Positions 1-8,749 of a stretch of 64,000 bases of DNA are shown in pieces. A program made the translations under genes and the position numbers. The notes beneath the pieces were generated by a model that was not told the origin of the DNA, made no database searches, and worked only from the letters and a program-made list of their open reading frames with translations. The stretch's first letter is position 1, and every line of letters begins with the position of its first letter. Location of the stretch: assembly GCA_030682135.1 (NCBI GenBank), contig JAUXQT010000100.1, positions 87,366 to 151,365 of the forward strand, written 5' to 3'. The stretch is from Nitrospirota bacterium. GTDB lineage: Bacteria > Nitrospirota > Nitrospiria > Nitrospirales > Nitrospiraceae.

Positions 1-251
1 GCAGGCACATCCTGCTTCAATTCCTGATCGAAGCGATCATTATGACGGCGATCGGCGGAATCGTCGGCGTGGCTGCGGGCATCGGGGGTGCAAAACTGTT
101 GACCACACTCGTCGGCTGGCCGACCATTATCTCTCCGGAAGCCATCGTGATCGCGTTTTTCTTTTCCCTGGTCGTCGGTGTCTTCTTCGGCCTCTATCCC
201 GCAAACAAAGCGTCGAAGATGAACCCCATCGAAGCCTTGCACTACGAGTGA
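1..251 (+). CDS. ABC transporter permease, MacB/FtsX-like C-terminus (partial at window edge)
   Basis: C-terminal sequence ...FFFSLVVGVFFGLYPANKASKMNPIEALHYE is typical of FtsX/MacB permeases; ORF is open to the left edge. Confidence 0.85.
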   Translation, partial: RHILLQFLIEAIIMTAIGGIVGVAAGIGGAKLLTTLVGWPTIISPEAIVIAFFFSLVVGVFFGLYPANKASKMNPIEALHYE

Positions 252-259
252 GAGCCGGC

Positions 260-1153
260 ATGAGCATGGCGCAGAATCAGGACATCGCCGGGCGATTGCG
301 AGAAGTTGCGCAGCTCTTGGAGGATCAGGGCGCGAATCGCTTTCGCGTGCGAGCCTATCGTGCGGCGGCAGAGACGATCGAACGTTTGACGGCTCCCGCC
401 GCAGAGATCGCACAACAACGGGGCACGGATGGGCTGCAGTCGTTGCCCGGCATCGGGGTGAGCCTCGCACGCTCCATTCATACCCTTGTCGTCACAGGCC
501 GGCTGCCGATGTTGGACCGCCTGCGCGGCCACATGAACCCGATCTCACTGCTCACGTCGATTCCAGGGATCGGTCCGGCTCTCGCCCATCGGCTGCACGA
601 CGATCTGCAGATCGAAACGTTGGAACAACTGGAAATGGCAGCGCATGACGGACGCTTAACAGAAATCGAAGGGATCGGTCCCAAAAAACTCCAGGGCATC
701 ATCGATTCCCTGACTGCACGGCTTGGACGTGTCCGACAGAGCGCCGGCAGAATGGTTGGGCATCCAACTGCTGAACCTCCGGTGGAAGAACTCCTGGACG
801 TGGACAGGGAATACCGCGAATCCGCCCAGGCCGGCAGCCTGCAGAAAATTGCGCCGCACCGCTTCAATCCAGAGAAAGAGGCCTGGCTGCCGATCCTCCA
901 CAGGCAACGAGGCGCCCGCCACTATACTGCGCTGTTTTCGAACAGCGCCCTGGCCCATCGACTCAAGAAAACGCAGGACTGGGTCATCCTCTACTACGAT
1001 GACGATCACGGCGAACGCCAGTGCACCGTGATCACCAGCCACCAGACTCCATTTATTGGGAAACGCATCGTACGGGGACGGGAAGAAGACTGTGCGGACT
1101 ACTACCGGTCTCGTGACGCCATGACCCCAGAGGCAACTTCTCCAAGCTCGTAA
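260..1153 (+). CDS. Helix-hairpin-helix DNA-binding protein, PolX/Pol-beta N-terminal-like
   Basis: HhH motifs LQSLPGIGVSLA, LTSIPGIGPALA, LTEIEGIGPKKL; 'LLEDQGANRFRVRAYRAAAETI' is typical of the PolX N-terminal domain. Confidence 0.8.
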   Translation: MSMAQNQDIAGRLREVAQLLEDQGANRFRVRAYRAAAETIERLTAPAAEIAQQRGTDGLQSLPGIGVSLARSIHTLVVTGRLPMLDRLRGHMNPISLLTSIPGIGPALAHRLHDDLQIETLEQLEMAAHDGRLTEIEGIGPKKLQGIIDSLTARLGRVRQSAGRMVGHPTAEPPVEELLDVDREYRESAQAGSLQKIAPHRFNPEKEAWLPILHRQRGARHYTALFSNSALAHRLKKTQDWVILYYDDDHGERQCTVITSHQTPFIGKRIVRGREEDCADYYRSRDAMTPEATSPSS

Positions 1154-1402
1154 TGACAACGCGCTGGCTGCTCAAAAAGGCCGTTCTCTTCATCCGTCGT
1201 TCGTGAAGGGTCGTTCGTATCTCGTTCCTGAAAAGAGCATATAGCCAATAGCGTATGGTCCAGAATGAAGAAGGGAAGGATCTTTGCTCCCAGCTATACG
1301 CCCTTCGCCATACGCTCTTATCTCCAACGAGATACGCTTCACGAGGGACGCTTCACGGTCTTTGGCGCTGGCGAACGTAGCAGCCTGCGAGGATGAGTCA
1401 AC

Positions 1403-2332
1403 ATGATCCCAATGCCAGGACAAAGCCATCAGGGGCCGCTGCCGCCGCTGACGGAGCAGCAGCGAATGCTGGGACAGGAACTCCGCTCCCACGTCCAGCA
1501 GCTCGCTGGACAGATCGGCGAGCGCAACGTCTTTCGGCAAGACAGGCTCGCCATGGCGGCGGATTATATCCGGACAACGTTCGCCCGCGACGGCTACCAG
1601 GTAGGACGACAACCCTTCGAGGTGGGGGGCATAGGCTGTGAAAATGTAGAAGCAGAAGTGCGGGGGAACCAGAGACCGGACGAGATTATTGTCATCGGCG
1701 CACATTACGACTCGGTGCAGGGAAGTCCCGGCGCCAACGATAACGCGAGCGGCGTGGCAGCGATGCTCGCCTTGGCCCGTGCCTTCGCGAAAACCCACCC
1801 GGCCCGTACCCTGCGATTTGTGGCCTTCGCCAACGAAGAGCCGCCGCTCTTTCAAACCAAATATATGGGCAGCCGCGTCTATGCCAGGCGCAGCCGCGAG
1901 CGCGGAGAAAAGATCCTCCTCATGCTCAGCCTGGAGACCATCGGATACTATTCAGACGAGCCAGGGAGCCAACACTTCCTGTTTCCCTTGAATCTCATCT
2001 ATCCCTCCACCGGGAATTTCATTGCCTTCGTCAGCAACGTAGAGAATGGCTTCCTGGTGCGGCAGCTTGTGGGATCGTTTCGGCGGCAGGCGCAATTTCC
2101 CTCTGAAGGCGGAGCCCTCTGGGGTTTGGTCCCCGGCGTCGGGTGGTCGGACCATTGGGCCTTCTGGAAGGAAGGATTCCCGGCGGTGATGGTGACCGAC
2201 ACCGCCCTCTTCCGCTACCCGGCCTACCACTTGAACAGCGACAGGCCCGAGTTGGTTCAATGCGACCGAATGGCGCGCGTCGTCTCCGGCCTGCAAGCCG
2301 TCATCGCAGAAATGGCACACGCACAAAAGTGA
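1403..2332 (+). CDS. M28 family zinc peptidase
   Basis: IVIGAHYDSVQGSPGANDNASGVAAMLALAR, FVAFANEEPP and GWSDHWAF motifs. Confidence 0.9.
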   Translation: MIPMPGQSHQGPLPPLTEQQRMLGQELRSHVQQLAGQIGERNVFRQDRLAMAADYIRTTFARDGYQVGRQPFEVGGIGCENVEAEVRGNQRPDEIIVIGAHYDSVQGSPGANDNASGVAAMLALARAFAKTHPARTLRFVAFANEEPPLFQTKYMGSRVYARRSRERGEKILLMLSLETIGYYSDEPGSQHFLFPLNLIYPSTGNFIAFVSNVENGFLVRQLVGSFRRQAQFPSEGGALWGLVPGVGWSDHWAFWKEGFPAVMVTDTALFRYPAYHLNSDRPELVQCDRMARVVSGLQAVIAEMAHAQK

Positions 2333-2652
2333 AAGAAAGACGGACAAGGGAAAGTAGCCAGACTATCCTTGCTTGCTTGCCCCCTTCTCCCCCTAGCATG
2401 GGACGGAATCACCTCTAAATAGGGAGGGCGGCCGACCCGATCCTTAACTGCGCGCGTCCAACCATCACTACAAATGATCCCTCCGAGCTCGCTCCTTTTC
2501 TCTCCCCACCGCTGCAACCGAACGTGACACAGAAGGGGCGGCTTGGGTGAATCCAGAACTGCGCGCGTCGAACGACCACTTTCCAAAGTGGGGGTTCCGC
2601 GAGCACTGGATCACCCAGGCCGCCCCTTCATTTTCTATAGTTCGCCCCAGCC

Positions 2653-3138
2653 CTATTCTTCTGCCTGCACCCCAGCATGATAGGTGCCATACACATACAC
2701 GGGGATCGACAAGTGGCCGAGATGTTTTTCCATCAACGGTTTCACATCTTTCCAGTCGAGCCCGCCCACCCCGGTGGCCAAGCGTGGAAGCGCAACGCTC
2801 TTGAACTTCTCCGTTTCGATCGCCTTACATAACGCTTTGAGACAGTGATTCACGTTCTCGATCGTGGCCCGTCCCGGGTGCTTGGCTCCGTGACTGGCAG
2901 CCGCCTCCTGAGTAAACAGATTCACAATCCGAATGCCCCCGACCCCGGCCCAGGCCCACAATTCGCCGGCCTTGGGGCTGAACGTCTGAGAATAATGCCG
3001 GAAGTCCTTATACATCGCCGGCCACTGTTCTCTGAGCGCCAAAGCTAACCCGTTGGCGAAATTATCGTTGGGAGCAACGCCATGTGCCAACGCTTCCGCC
3101 TTCGTCAACAAAATATCCCCTGCCACTTCCTTCAACAT
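2653..3138 (-). CDS. Macro domain (ADP-ribose-binding) protein
   Basis: GDILLTKAEALAHGVAPNDNFANGLA... VALPRLATGVGGLDW. Confidence 0.8.
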   Translation of the reverse strand: MLKEVAGDILLTKAEALAHGVAPNDNFANGLALALREQWPAMYKDFRHYSQTFSPKAGELWAWAGVGGIRIVNLFTQEAAASHGAKHPGRATIENVNHCLKALCKAIETEKFKSVALPRLATGVGGLDWKDVKPLMEKHLGHLSIPVYVYGTYHAGVQAEE

Positions 3139-3417
3139 GTCGCGTCCTCCTCCGTCGAGTTAGTAATGAAGCTTTGAATCTTATCACAGAGAGAGAGATG
3201 AGTCTCCCCCGCACCCCGCGAATCGGCCTCCTGACGATCTTCCTCTTTTCCAGGTGATTAAAGGGGCAGGAGTCTGTCCGAGTAATGCCATTCTGCTGCG
3301 GCCAACGATCTGCACGCGTCTGCGTCGTTCTCGACCCGCGCTCAAGAACCGTGACCGTGAAACGAGGGTCAGCCTCGGAGCTGCGGCCGCGCAACGAATG
3401 ACGACTCGGACAAACTC

Positions 3418-3873
3418 CTAGGATCGAAATGGTTGGACATCACCTGACTTACGCAACATCTTGTTCACTTCGTCGAGATGCAGCTCTTCGCCGACAATCA
3501 TCTCTCGTGCATATTCTTCCAACAACACGGACTTTCCCTCGGAGACTTTCAGGAGTTCGTAATAGGCGCAGATGGCGGCCTTCTCGTGCTCCAAACTTTC
3601 CCGCAGAATATCTCCCACATCATGCTTCTCGGTTTCCAAGAGTGTCCCGATTTTCAACGATGGGTGGCCGCCGAGCAACGTAACCAGTTCCCCGGCTTTA
3701 TGCGCGTGGGCAAGACTCTCGTCAGCATTACTCTTCAGCCAAGACACGATAGGAATACGGTTATACCCATAGATCATGAGGGAGTAATGCATATAGCGTA
3801 CGACCCCCGCCAACTCATGCTCCATAATTTTATTGAGAATCCCAACCGCACTTTGAGTATCTTGATCGTTCAT
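3418..3873 (-). CDS. Bacterioferritin/ferritin-like protein
   Basis: LNKIMEHELAGVVRYMHYSLM ... ESLAHAHKAGEL ... EEYAREMIVGEELHLDEV. Confidence 0.85.
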   Translation of the reverse strand: MNDQDTQSAVGILNKIMEHELAGVVRYMHYSLMIYGYNRIPIVSWLKSNADESLAHAHKAGELVTLLGGHPSLKIGTLLETEKHDVGDILRESLEHEKAAICAYYELLKVSEGKSVLLEEYAREMIVGEELHLDEVNKMLRKSGDVQPFRS

Positions 3874-4155
3874 CTGATGTCTCCTGTTATACGAAGCTAT
3901 TCCGCCGGAAGAAGTTGCGAATGGCATAACACCTGGCACGTCTGCTGCGGTCGGCCTTGCAGCCGGCACACCACCATCAGTCGTTCAACTGGAAACAAGT
4001 CTACTAGAAAGCCCGATGCGTATCCATCTCGTTCAATCCCTTGAGTAACCCTTGTCATTTCTACAACTCTCCCCTATAAAATGGGCAGCCCGCAAGCTGA
4101 TGAATCATCCAGCTTCCGTGACAAACCGTTTCGCCGTTGCACAGGAGAGCCCTCT

Positions 4156-4452
4156 ATGAAAATGTTGATGATCGTCTTTCGCCGATCGATTGTGGAACGC
4201 ATCCATGCCCTGCTGAAGGAGTATGACGTCAACGCGTTTACTGAACTGCATAATGTCGCCGGCAGGGGAGAAACCGGCCCCAATGTTGAATTCTTCCTCT
4301 CACCGGGCCCCAACAGTATGATCCTCACTGCGGTATCGGAACAGCTTGCCTACCGCCTCATCGAGGGGTTCACACGCTTCAAAGCGGAGCAGGGGACGGA
4401 TCAGCCTAACCATGTTCACGTATTTATCCTTCCCTGCGAGCAAGCGGTCTAG
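4156..4452 (+). CDS. Small P-II-like/DUF3240-like protein
   Basis: MKMLMIVFRRSIVERIHALLKEYDVNAFTELHNVAGRGETGP; P-II-like alpha/beta pattern. Confidence 0.55.
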   Translation: MKMLMIVFRRSIVERIHALLKEYDVNAFTELHNVAGRGETGPNVEFFLSPGPNSMILTAVSEQLAYRLIEGFTRFKAEQGTDQPNHVHVFILPCEQAV

Positions 4453-4574
4453 CAGGATGCTGAAAAAGTCCCCCAGCGGCGTTCTCGCGTCGCTCAGAGA
4501 CTCAACGTACTGAAGCGTACGCCTCGCCTCTTCGCTCGCTGCGGCCTTGCTAGACGGCCTTTTTGAGCATCCTG
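4452..4574. repeat. Family F2 repeat, ~123 bp with terminal inverted repeats
   Basis: GCAGGATGCTGAAAAAG...GGCCTTTTTGAGCATCCTG; same element at 18667, 20069, 29437, 40604, 55581. Confidence 0.85.
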
Positions 4575-4727
4575 AGGTTATTCTGCCCCCCGCACCATAC
4601 GGAAGATTTCAACCATGTTTGCCGTATCAACCGAGTTTTTCCGCAGCCTGCCAGCCCAGCACACAACAAGGCGAACGAGACAACCTCATGCGTGAAAGAG
4701 GTGGGGATGGATTGGGCTGGATTAGTT

Positions 4728-4885
4728 CGGTCGATAGCTCATCAAGGGCCAGATCTGTCGAATCCCTGCCGCCTGCTGGTCGGACGTCACCCGCTCTCGG
4801 AGAATCCCGTTCACATCACGCTCGACGAAGAAGCCTCCACATCCGAACGCCCAAGGCGAGACGACATCTCTTCGCGGCTCTGCTC
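4728..4885 (-). repeat. Family F4 repeat copy 1, conserved minus-strand reading frame
   Basis: Minus-strand translation ...GCGGFFVERDVNGILRERVTSDQQAAGIRQIWPLMSYRPN* aligns with the copy at ~8328. Confidence 0.6.
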
Positions 4886-4957
4886 TCAAGGCCGTACACG
4901 GACAGGTTCTGCGCTGTTGGAGTGAAAGACCCGCCCCTACCTGAGTTCTACATCACT

Positions 4958-5317
4958 TCACTTGGCGAGGGTCCGCACATAGGCCAGCACGTCTCTGCTC
5001 TGTTTCTCCGAGAGGAGGACCTTCCAGGCCGGCATGTTCGGTTTGCCGTCATGGATGGTCTTGAGCAAGTCGGCATCGGATTTCTTTCTGGTCGACGGTG
5101 CTGTGAGGTTAGCCGGATCCGGCCCAAGAATCCTGTATCCATCCCCTTTGCCCTGAGGCCCGTGACAACCGGCACAGTTTCTGACAAACAGTGTCTTGCC
5201 ACGCGCCACGTCGCCGCTCTGAGCCTTTGGCTCCGCTTGTCCTTGCGCCACCATCCCGAATAGAAGACCGCTCACGCACCCGACCGTTGCCGCCCCGAGC
5301 ATCCAACTTCTCTTCAT
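4958..5317 (-). CDS. Secreted c-type cytochrome
   Basis: Signal peptide plus CAGCHGPQGKGDGYRILGPDPANLT and NMPAWKVLLSEKQSRDVLAYVRTLA. Confidence 0.9.
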   Translation of the reverse strand: MKRSWMLGAATVGCVSGLLFGMVAQGQAEPKAQSGDVARGKTLFVRNCAGCHGPQGKGDGYRILGPDPANLTAPSTRKKSDADLLKTIHDGKPNMPAWKVLLSEKQSRDVLAYVRTLAK

Positions 5318-5631
5318 AACATTCCCTCCTGTTCGCGACTGCGTTACCGACTGAATGCAATCTGAGCCCTGCCTCGAATGTAGTGGCAGTGTCGAGCGGG
5401 TCTGCTGTGCGACAGCAGCAGGCGCTCGTTCACCGACTCAGTCCGTTGCAGACCAGCCGGACAGACACCAGAAACTCCGATCGCCTGAACCCGGGCCTTC
5501 CCTGACTTTCCTACAGAACAGTACCCCATCGGAAGGTGAGGCTCAACATCTGTGGAGAGGAGTCGGAGCCAAAAGAACAGAAACCGCGACGTGCAAAGTC
5601 GCAATGGCCCGCTACACCACTCCGCGCAGAA

Positions 5632-6228
5632 TCAGGGGCCAAGGGGCGCATTCGACGGATCGATATCTTCTAGTCGTCCCGTGCAGAAACGACGAACCGG
5701 ATCGTCGAGTGAATCCGGGTCGCCATCGTCCCACAAGACCGACCGGACGTTCCAGCGGACAATGGGATAGAACACCAACATCATCGGTGAAGCTGCCAAC
5801 GTGCCCAGCGTGGAGTACAGCATCTCGTCTTCGTCGAGACGCGTCTGCACACGACGGGACACCCTGCGGTACCAGTCAACCGATTGACGATACCCAGCCC
5901 GCCGATCGATGAGCCTCTGGTAGAGATCATCCTCCATCCTGCGGGGATTGGTTTCGGCAACGGTCCCGGCTTCAACCGGGCTTGTAGGGATAGACAGATC
6001 CGTAGTGCCGCCATTGTCGGCAAGGTAGGACAGCGGAGGAGATCGCCTTGCAGTCGAGGAGCGGGCCTTCCAGGCAACTCGCCAATCGGCTTCGAGCGAG
6101 TCGAGTTCTTCCTGAGACTGCCACACCTCCAACATGAGGCTTCCAAGGCAGTGCACCTCGCGCGTGCGTGTAGAAGAAGCGCAACCCACGGCGAGACTCG
6201 CCAGGATGATGAGGAGGAACGTTCGCAT
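5632..6228 (-). CDS. Hypothetical lipoprotein
   Basis: MRTFLLIILASLAVGC lipobox; plausible composition; no family recognised. Confidence 0.55.
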   Translation of the reverse strand: MRTFLLIILASLAVGCASSTRTREVHCLGSLMLEVWQSQEELDSLEADWRVAWKARSSTARRSPPLSYLADNGGTTDLSIPTSPVEAGTVAETNPRRMEDDLYQRLIDRRAGYRQSVDWYRRVSRRVQTRLDEDEMLYSTLGTLAASPMMLVFYPIVRWNVRSVLWDDGDPDSLDDPVRRFCTGRLEDIDPSNAPLGP

Positions 6229-6454
6229 GCACCCCTCTTACGAACACGATGTCGTGCCTCACTCTACGCTCGACAACGGCAAGCCGCAAACCAGGGAGGG
6301 CGAAGATGCCCTCATGGACATATCCCATATATCGGACATGACCGAAACAGGTTGAGATAACTCAAGAATGTGCCTTGCACACTGGTCAAGCGCCATCCAC
6401 GATCTATGTCGAGAGAGCCTTGTTCGACAGAAGAACTTTGACTAGAGTAGGGCT

Positions 6455-6604
6455 ATGAGCGATGTGGAGTGGCTGGCAGTCATCATGTCAGGCAGCCTGC
6501 TGATTGCGCTCGGCTGGCAGTGGTACCGGCGACGCCGCGCGGCCAAGTCGGCGGATGAGTTGCTGGCCGACGTGCTCAAGAGTAAGGATGCGTTCCACCG
6601 GTAA
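6455..6604 (+). CDS. Small single-TM protein (49 aa)
   Basis: ATG...TAA reads MSDVEWLAVIMSGSLLIALGWQWYRRRRAAKSADELLADVLKSKDAFHR. Confidence 0.5.
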   Translation: MSDVEWLAVIMSGSLLIALGWQWYRRRRAAKSADELLADVLKSKDAFHR

Positions 6605-6743
6605 TCGCTCACGTCTGCGAACATCTCAACCCCCTCGCGCGATCATCACCCTATTCCCGTTCATGTATTATAATAAAGTGTCTCTGCCCTCGGTTCTACG
6701 CATCTGACAGAGCCGCAATATACATCCGGAGAGGAGGAACACC

Positions 6744-8249
6744 ATGAGCACAGCAACGGTGGAAATCCCGACTCACCAAACGGTTACAACCTTTCTAGAC
6801 GCGCCCAGGAAAGTGCTGATCGGCGGCAGATGGCTCGAAGCCGCGTCGGGGAAGACCTTCCCGACCTACAACCCGGCCACGGGCGAAGTCCTGGCCCAAG
6901 TGGCCGAAGGCAACAGCACCGACGTTGACAGGGCGGTCACCGCTGCACGGAACGCCTTCGAGAGCGGCCCGTGGCGCACGTTCACAGCCTCGGAGCGTGG
7001 ACGGCTGATCTGGAAGCTCGCCGACCTTGTCGAATCTCACCTGGAAGAATTCGCCCAACTGGAGTCGCTCGACAACGGGAAGCCGGTCGGCGTGGCCCGC
7101 GTGGCGGATGTGCCGCTGGCCGTGGACCTCTTCCGGTACATGGCAGGTTGGTCGACCAAAATCGAAGGCCACACCATCCCCATTTCGGTGCCCTACATGC
7201 CCGGCGCCCGGTATCTCGCCTACACGCTGCGCGAGCCGGTCGGCGTGGTAGCCCAAATCATCCCTTGGAATTTTCCGCTACTCATGGCGGCTTGGAAGCT
7301 GGGTCCGGCGTTGGCCGCGGGCTGCACCGTCGTCCTGAAGCCTGCCGAGCAGACGCCGCTGTCCGCCCTGCGACTCGGCGAGCTGATCTGCGAAGCAGGA
7401 TTCCCGGACGGAGTGGTCAACATCGTGCCCGGGTACGGGGAGACCGCCGGCGCGGCACTGGCGGCGCATCCGGACGTGGACAAGGTGGCCTTCACTGGCT
7501 CCACCGAAGTGGGAAAGCTCATCCTTCGGGCGGCGGCAGGGAATCTCAAGAAAGTGTCGCTGGAGCTCGGCGGGAAATCCCCCAACATCGTATGCAAGGA
7601 CGCCGATCTGGAGGCGAGCATACCCGGAGTCGCGAGTGCGATCTTTTTCAACCAAGGCCAGTGCTGCTGCGCAGGCTCCAGGCTTTTCGTCGAAAAGGGT
7701 ATCTTCGACAAGGTGGTGGCGGGCGTGGCTGAGGAGGCGAAGAAGATCAAGGTCGGGCCGGGCATGGATCCCGCCACCCAAATGGGGCCGCTGGTGTCGG
7801 ACGAGCAGCAACGGCGGGTGCTCGGCTATCTGGAGTCGGGCTTCTCCGAGGGCGCCAAGGCAGTGGTCGGCGGACGCAAGCTGGGCGACAAGGGCTACTT
7901 TGTGGAACCGACCGTGCTGGTCAACACCACGCAGACGATGAAGATTATGCAGGAGGAAATCTTCGGGCCGGTTGTCTGCGCAGTCCCGTTTACGGACGTG
8001 GGCAAAGTGATCCAGGCGGCGAACGACTCCATCTACGGTCTGGCGGCGGCAGTATGGACCCGTGATGTCGGCAACGCTCATCGCATCGCAGCCGAGCTGC
8101 GCGCAGGGTCGGTGTGGGTCAACTGCTACAACATCTTCGACGCCGCGCTACCCTTCGGCGGCTACAAGCAATCCGGGTGGGGCCGCGAAATGGGCCACGA
8201 CGCACTGGAACTCTACACCGAGGTGAAAGCCGTCACAGTGCAGCTGTGA
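6744..8249 (+). CDS. NAD(P)-dependent aldehyde dehydrogenase
   Basis: [13 protein letters not shown]-like [41 protein letters not shown] gaggagg upstream. Confidence 0.97.
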   Translation: MSTATVEIPTHQTVTTFLDAPRKVLIGGRWLEAASGKTFPTYNPATGEVLAQVAEGNSTDVDRAVTAARNAFESGPWRTFTASERGRLIWKLADLVESHLEEFAQLESLDNGKPVGVARVADVPLAVDLFRYMAGWSTKIEGHTIPISVPYMPGARYLAYTLREPVGVVAQIIPWNFPLLMAAWKLGPALAAGCTVVLKPAEQTPLSALRLGELICEAGFPDGVVNIVPGYGETAGAALAAHPDVDKVAFTGSTEVGKLILRAAAGNLKKVSLELGGKSPNIVCKDADLEASIPGVASAIFFNQGQCCCAGSRLFVEKGIFDKVVAGVAEEAKKIKVGPGMDPATQMGPLVSDEQQRRVLGYLESGFSEGAKAVVGGRKLGDKGYFVEPTVLVNTTQTMKIMQEEIFGPVVCAVPFTDVGKVIQAANDSIYGLAAAVWTRDVGNAHRIAAELRAGSVWVNCYNIFDAALPFGGYKQSGWGREMGHDALELYTEVKAVTVQL

Positions 8250-8327
8250 AAGATCCCTGGAGAACGGAAGGATCGTCGGAAAGAGTACAAGCTATTACGC
8301 GCGGATGGAGCGAGGACGGATCTGACT

Positions 8328-8485
8328 AGATTCGGTCGGGTGATAGCTCGTCGAGGGCCAAGCCTGTCGAATCTCTGTCGCCCGCTGGCCGGCCGTCACG
8401 CGCTCCCGGAGAATCCCCTTCACCTCACGCTCGGCGGAGAAGCCTCCACATCCGAGACGCCCAAGGCGAGATGCAATCGCTTCAT
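8328..8485 (-). repeat. Family F4 repeat copy 2, conserved minus-strand reading frame
   Basis: Minus ORF LGRLGCGGFSAEREVKGILRERVTAGQRATEIRQAWPSTSYHP aligns with copy 1 at both DNA and protein level. Confidence 0.6.
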
Positions 8486-8688
8486 GGATCACCTCTCAAA
8501 GCCGCGCGCGGACGCGGCAATCAGAAAAGGTGAATATCCCCGTTTTCCGGTCCACAATCCAGCCGAAGACGGCTGTCCACAAAACCTACGATAATCCCAC
8601 CCCTCAAACCCCCGAAAATTCAGCATGCCATATCTAGCCATCCTATGTACTTAAATCAGATGATTCGCGGACAATGCAGCTTGTCAAT

Positions 8689-8729
8689 TAACACGGATAT
8701 GTGTTACACGATTGACACGTATTAGTGTT
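8689..8729 (+). promoter_or_regulatory. Two tandem inverted repeats upstream of the XRE fusion gene (putative operators)
   Basis: TAACAC-ggatat-GTGTTA (8689-8706) and ACAC-gtatta-GTGT within GACAC..GTGTT (8714-8729); TTGACA at 8712-8717. Confidence 0.55.
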
Positions 8730-8749
8730 GCAAAAATGGGGGGTCAATT

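Noticed and set aside
4547-5263. 238-aa plus-strand ORF
   Set aside because: Runs through an F2 repeat, an F4 repeat and antisense to a clear cytochrome c gene; composition not protein-like.
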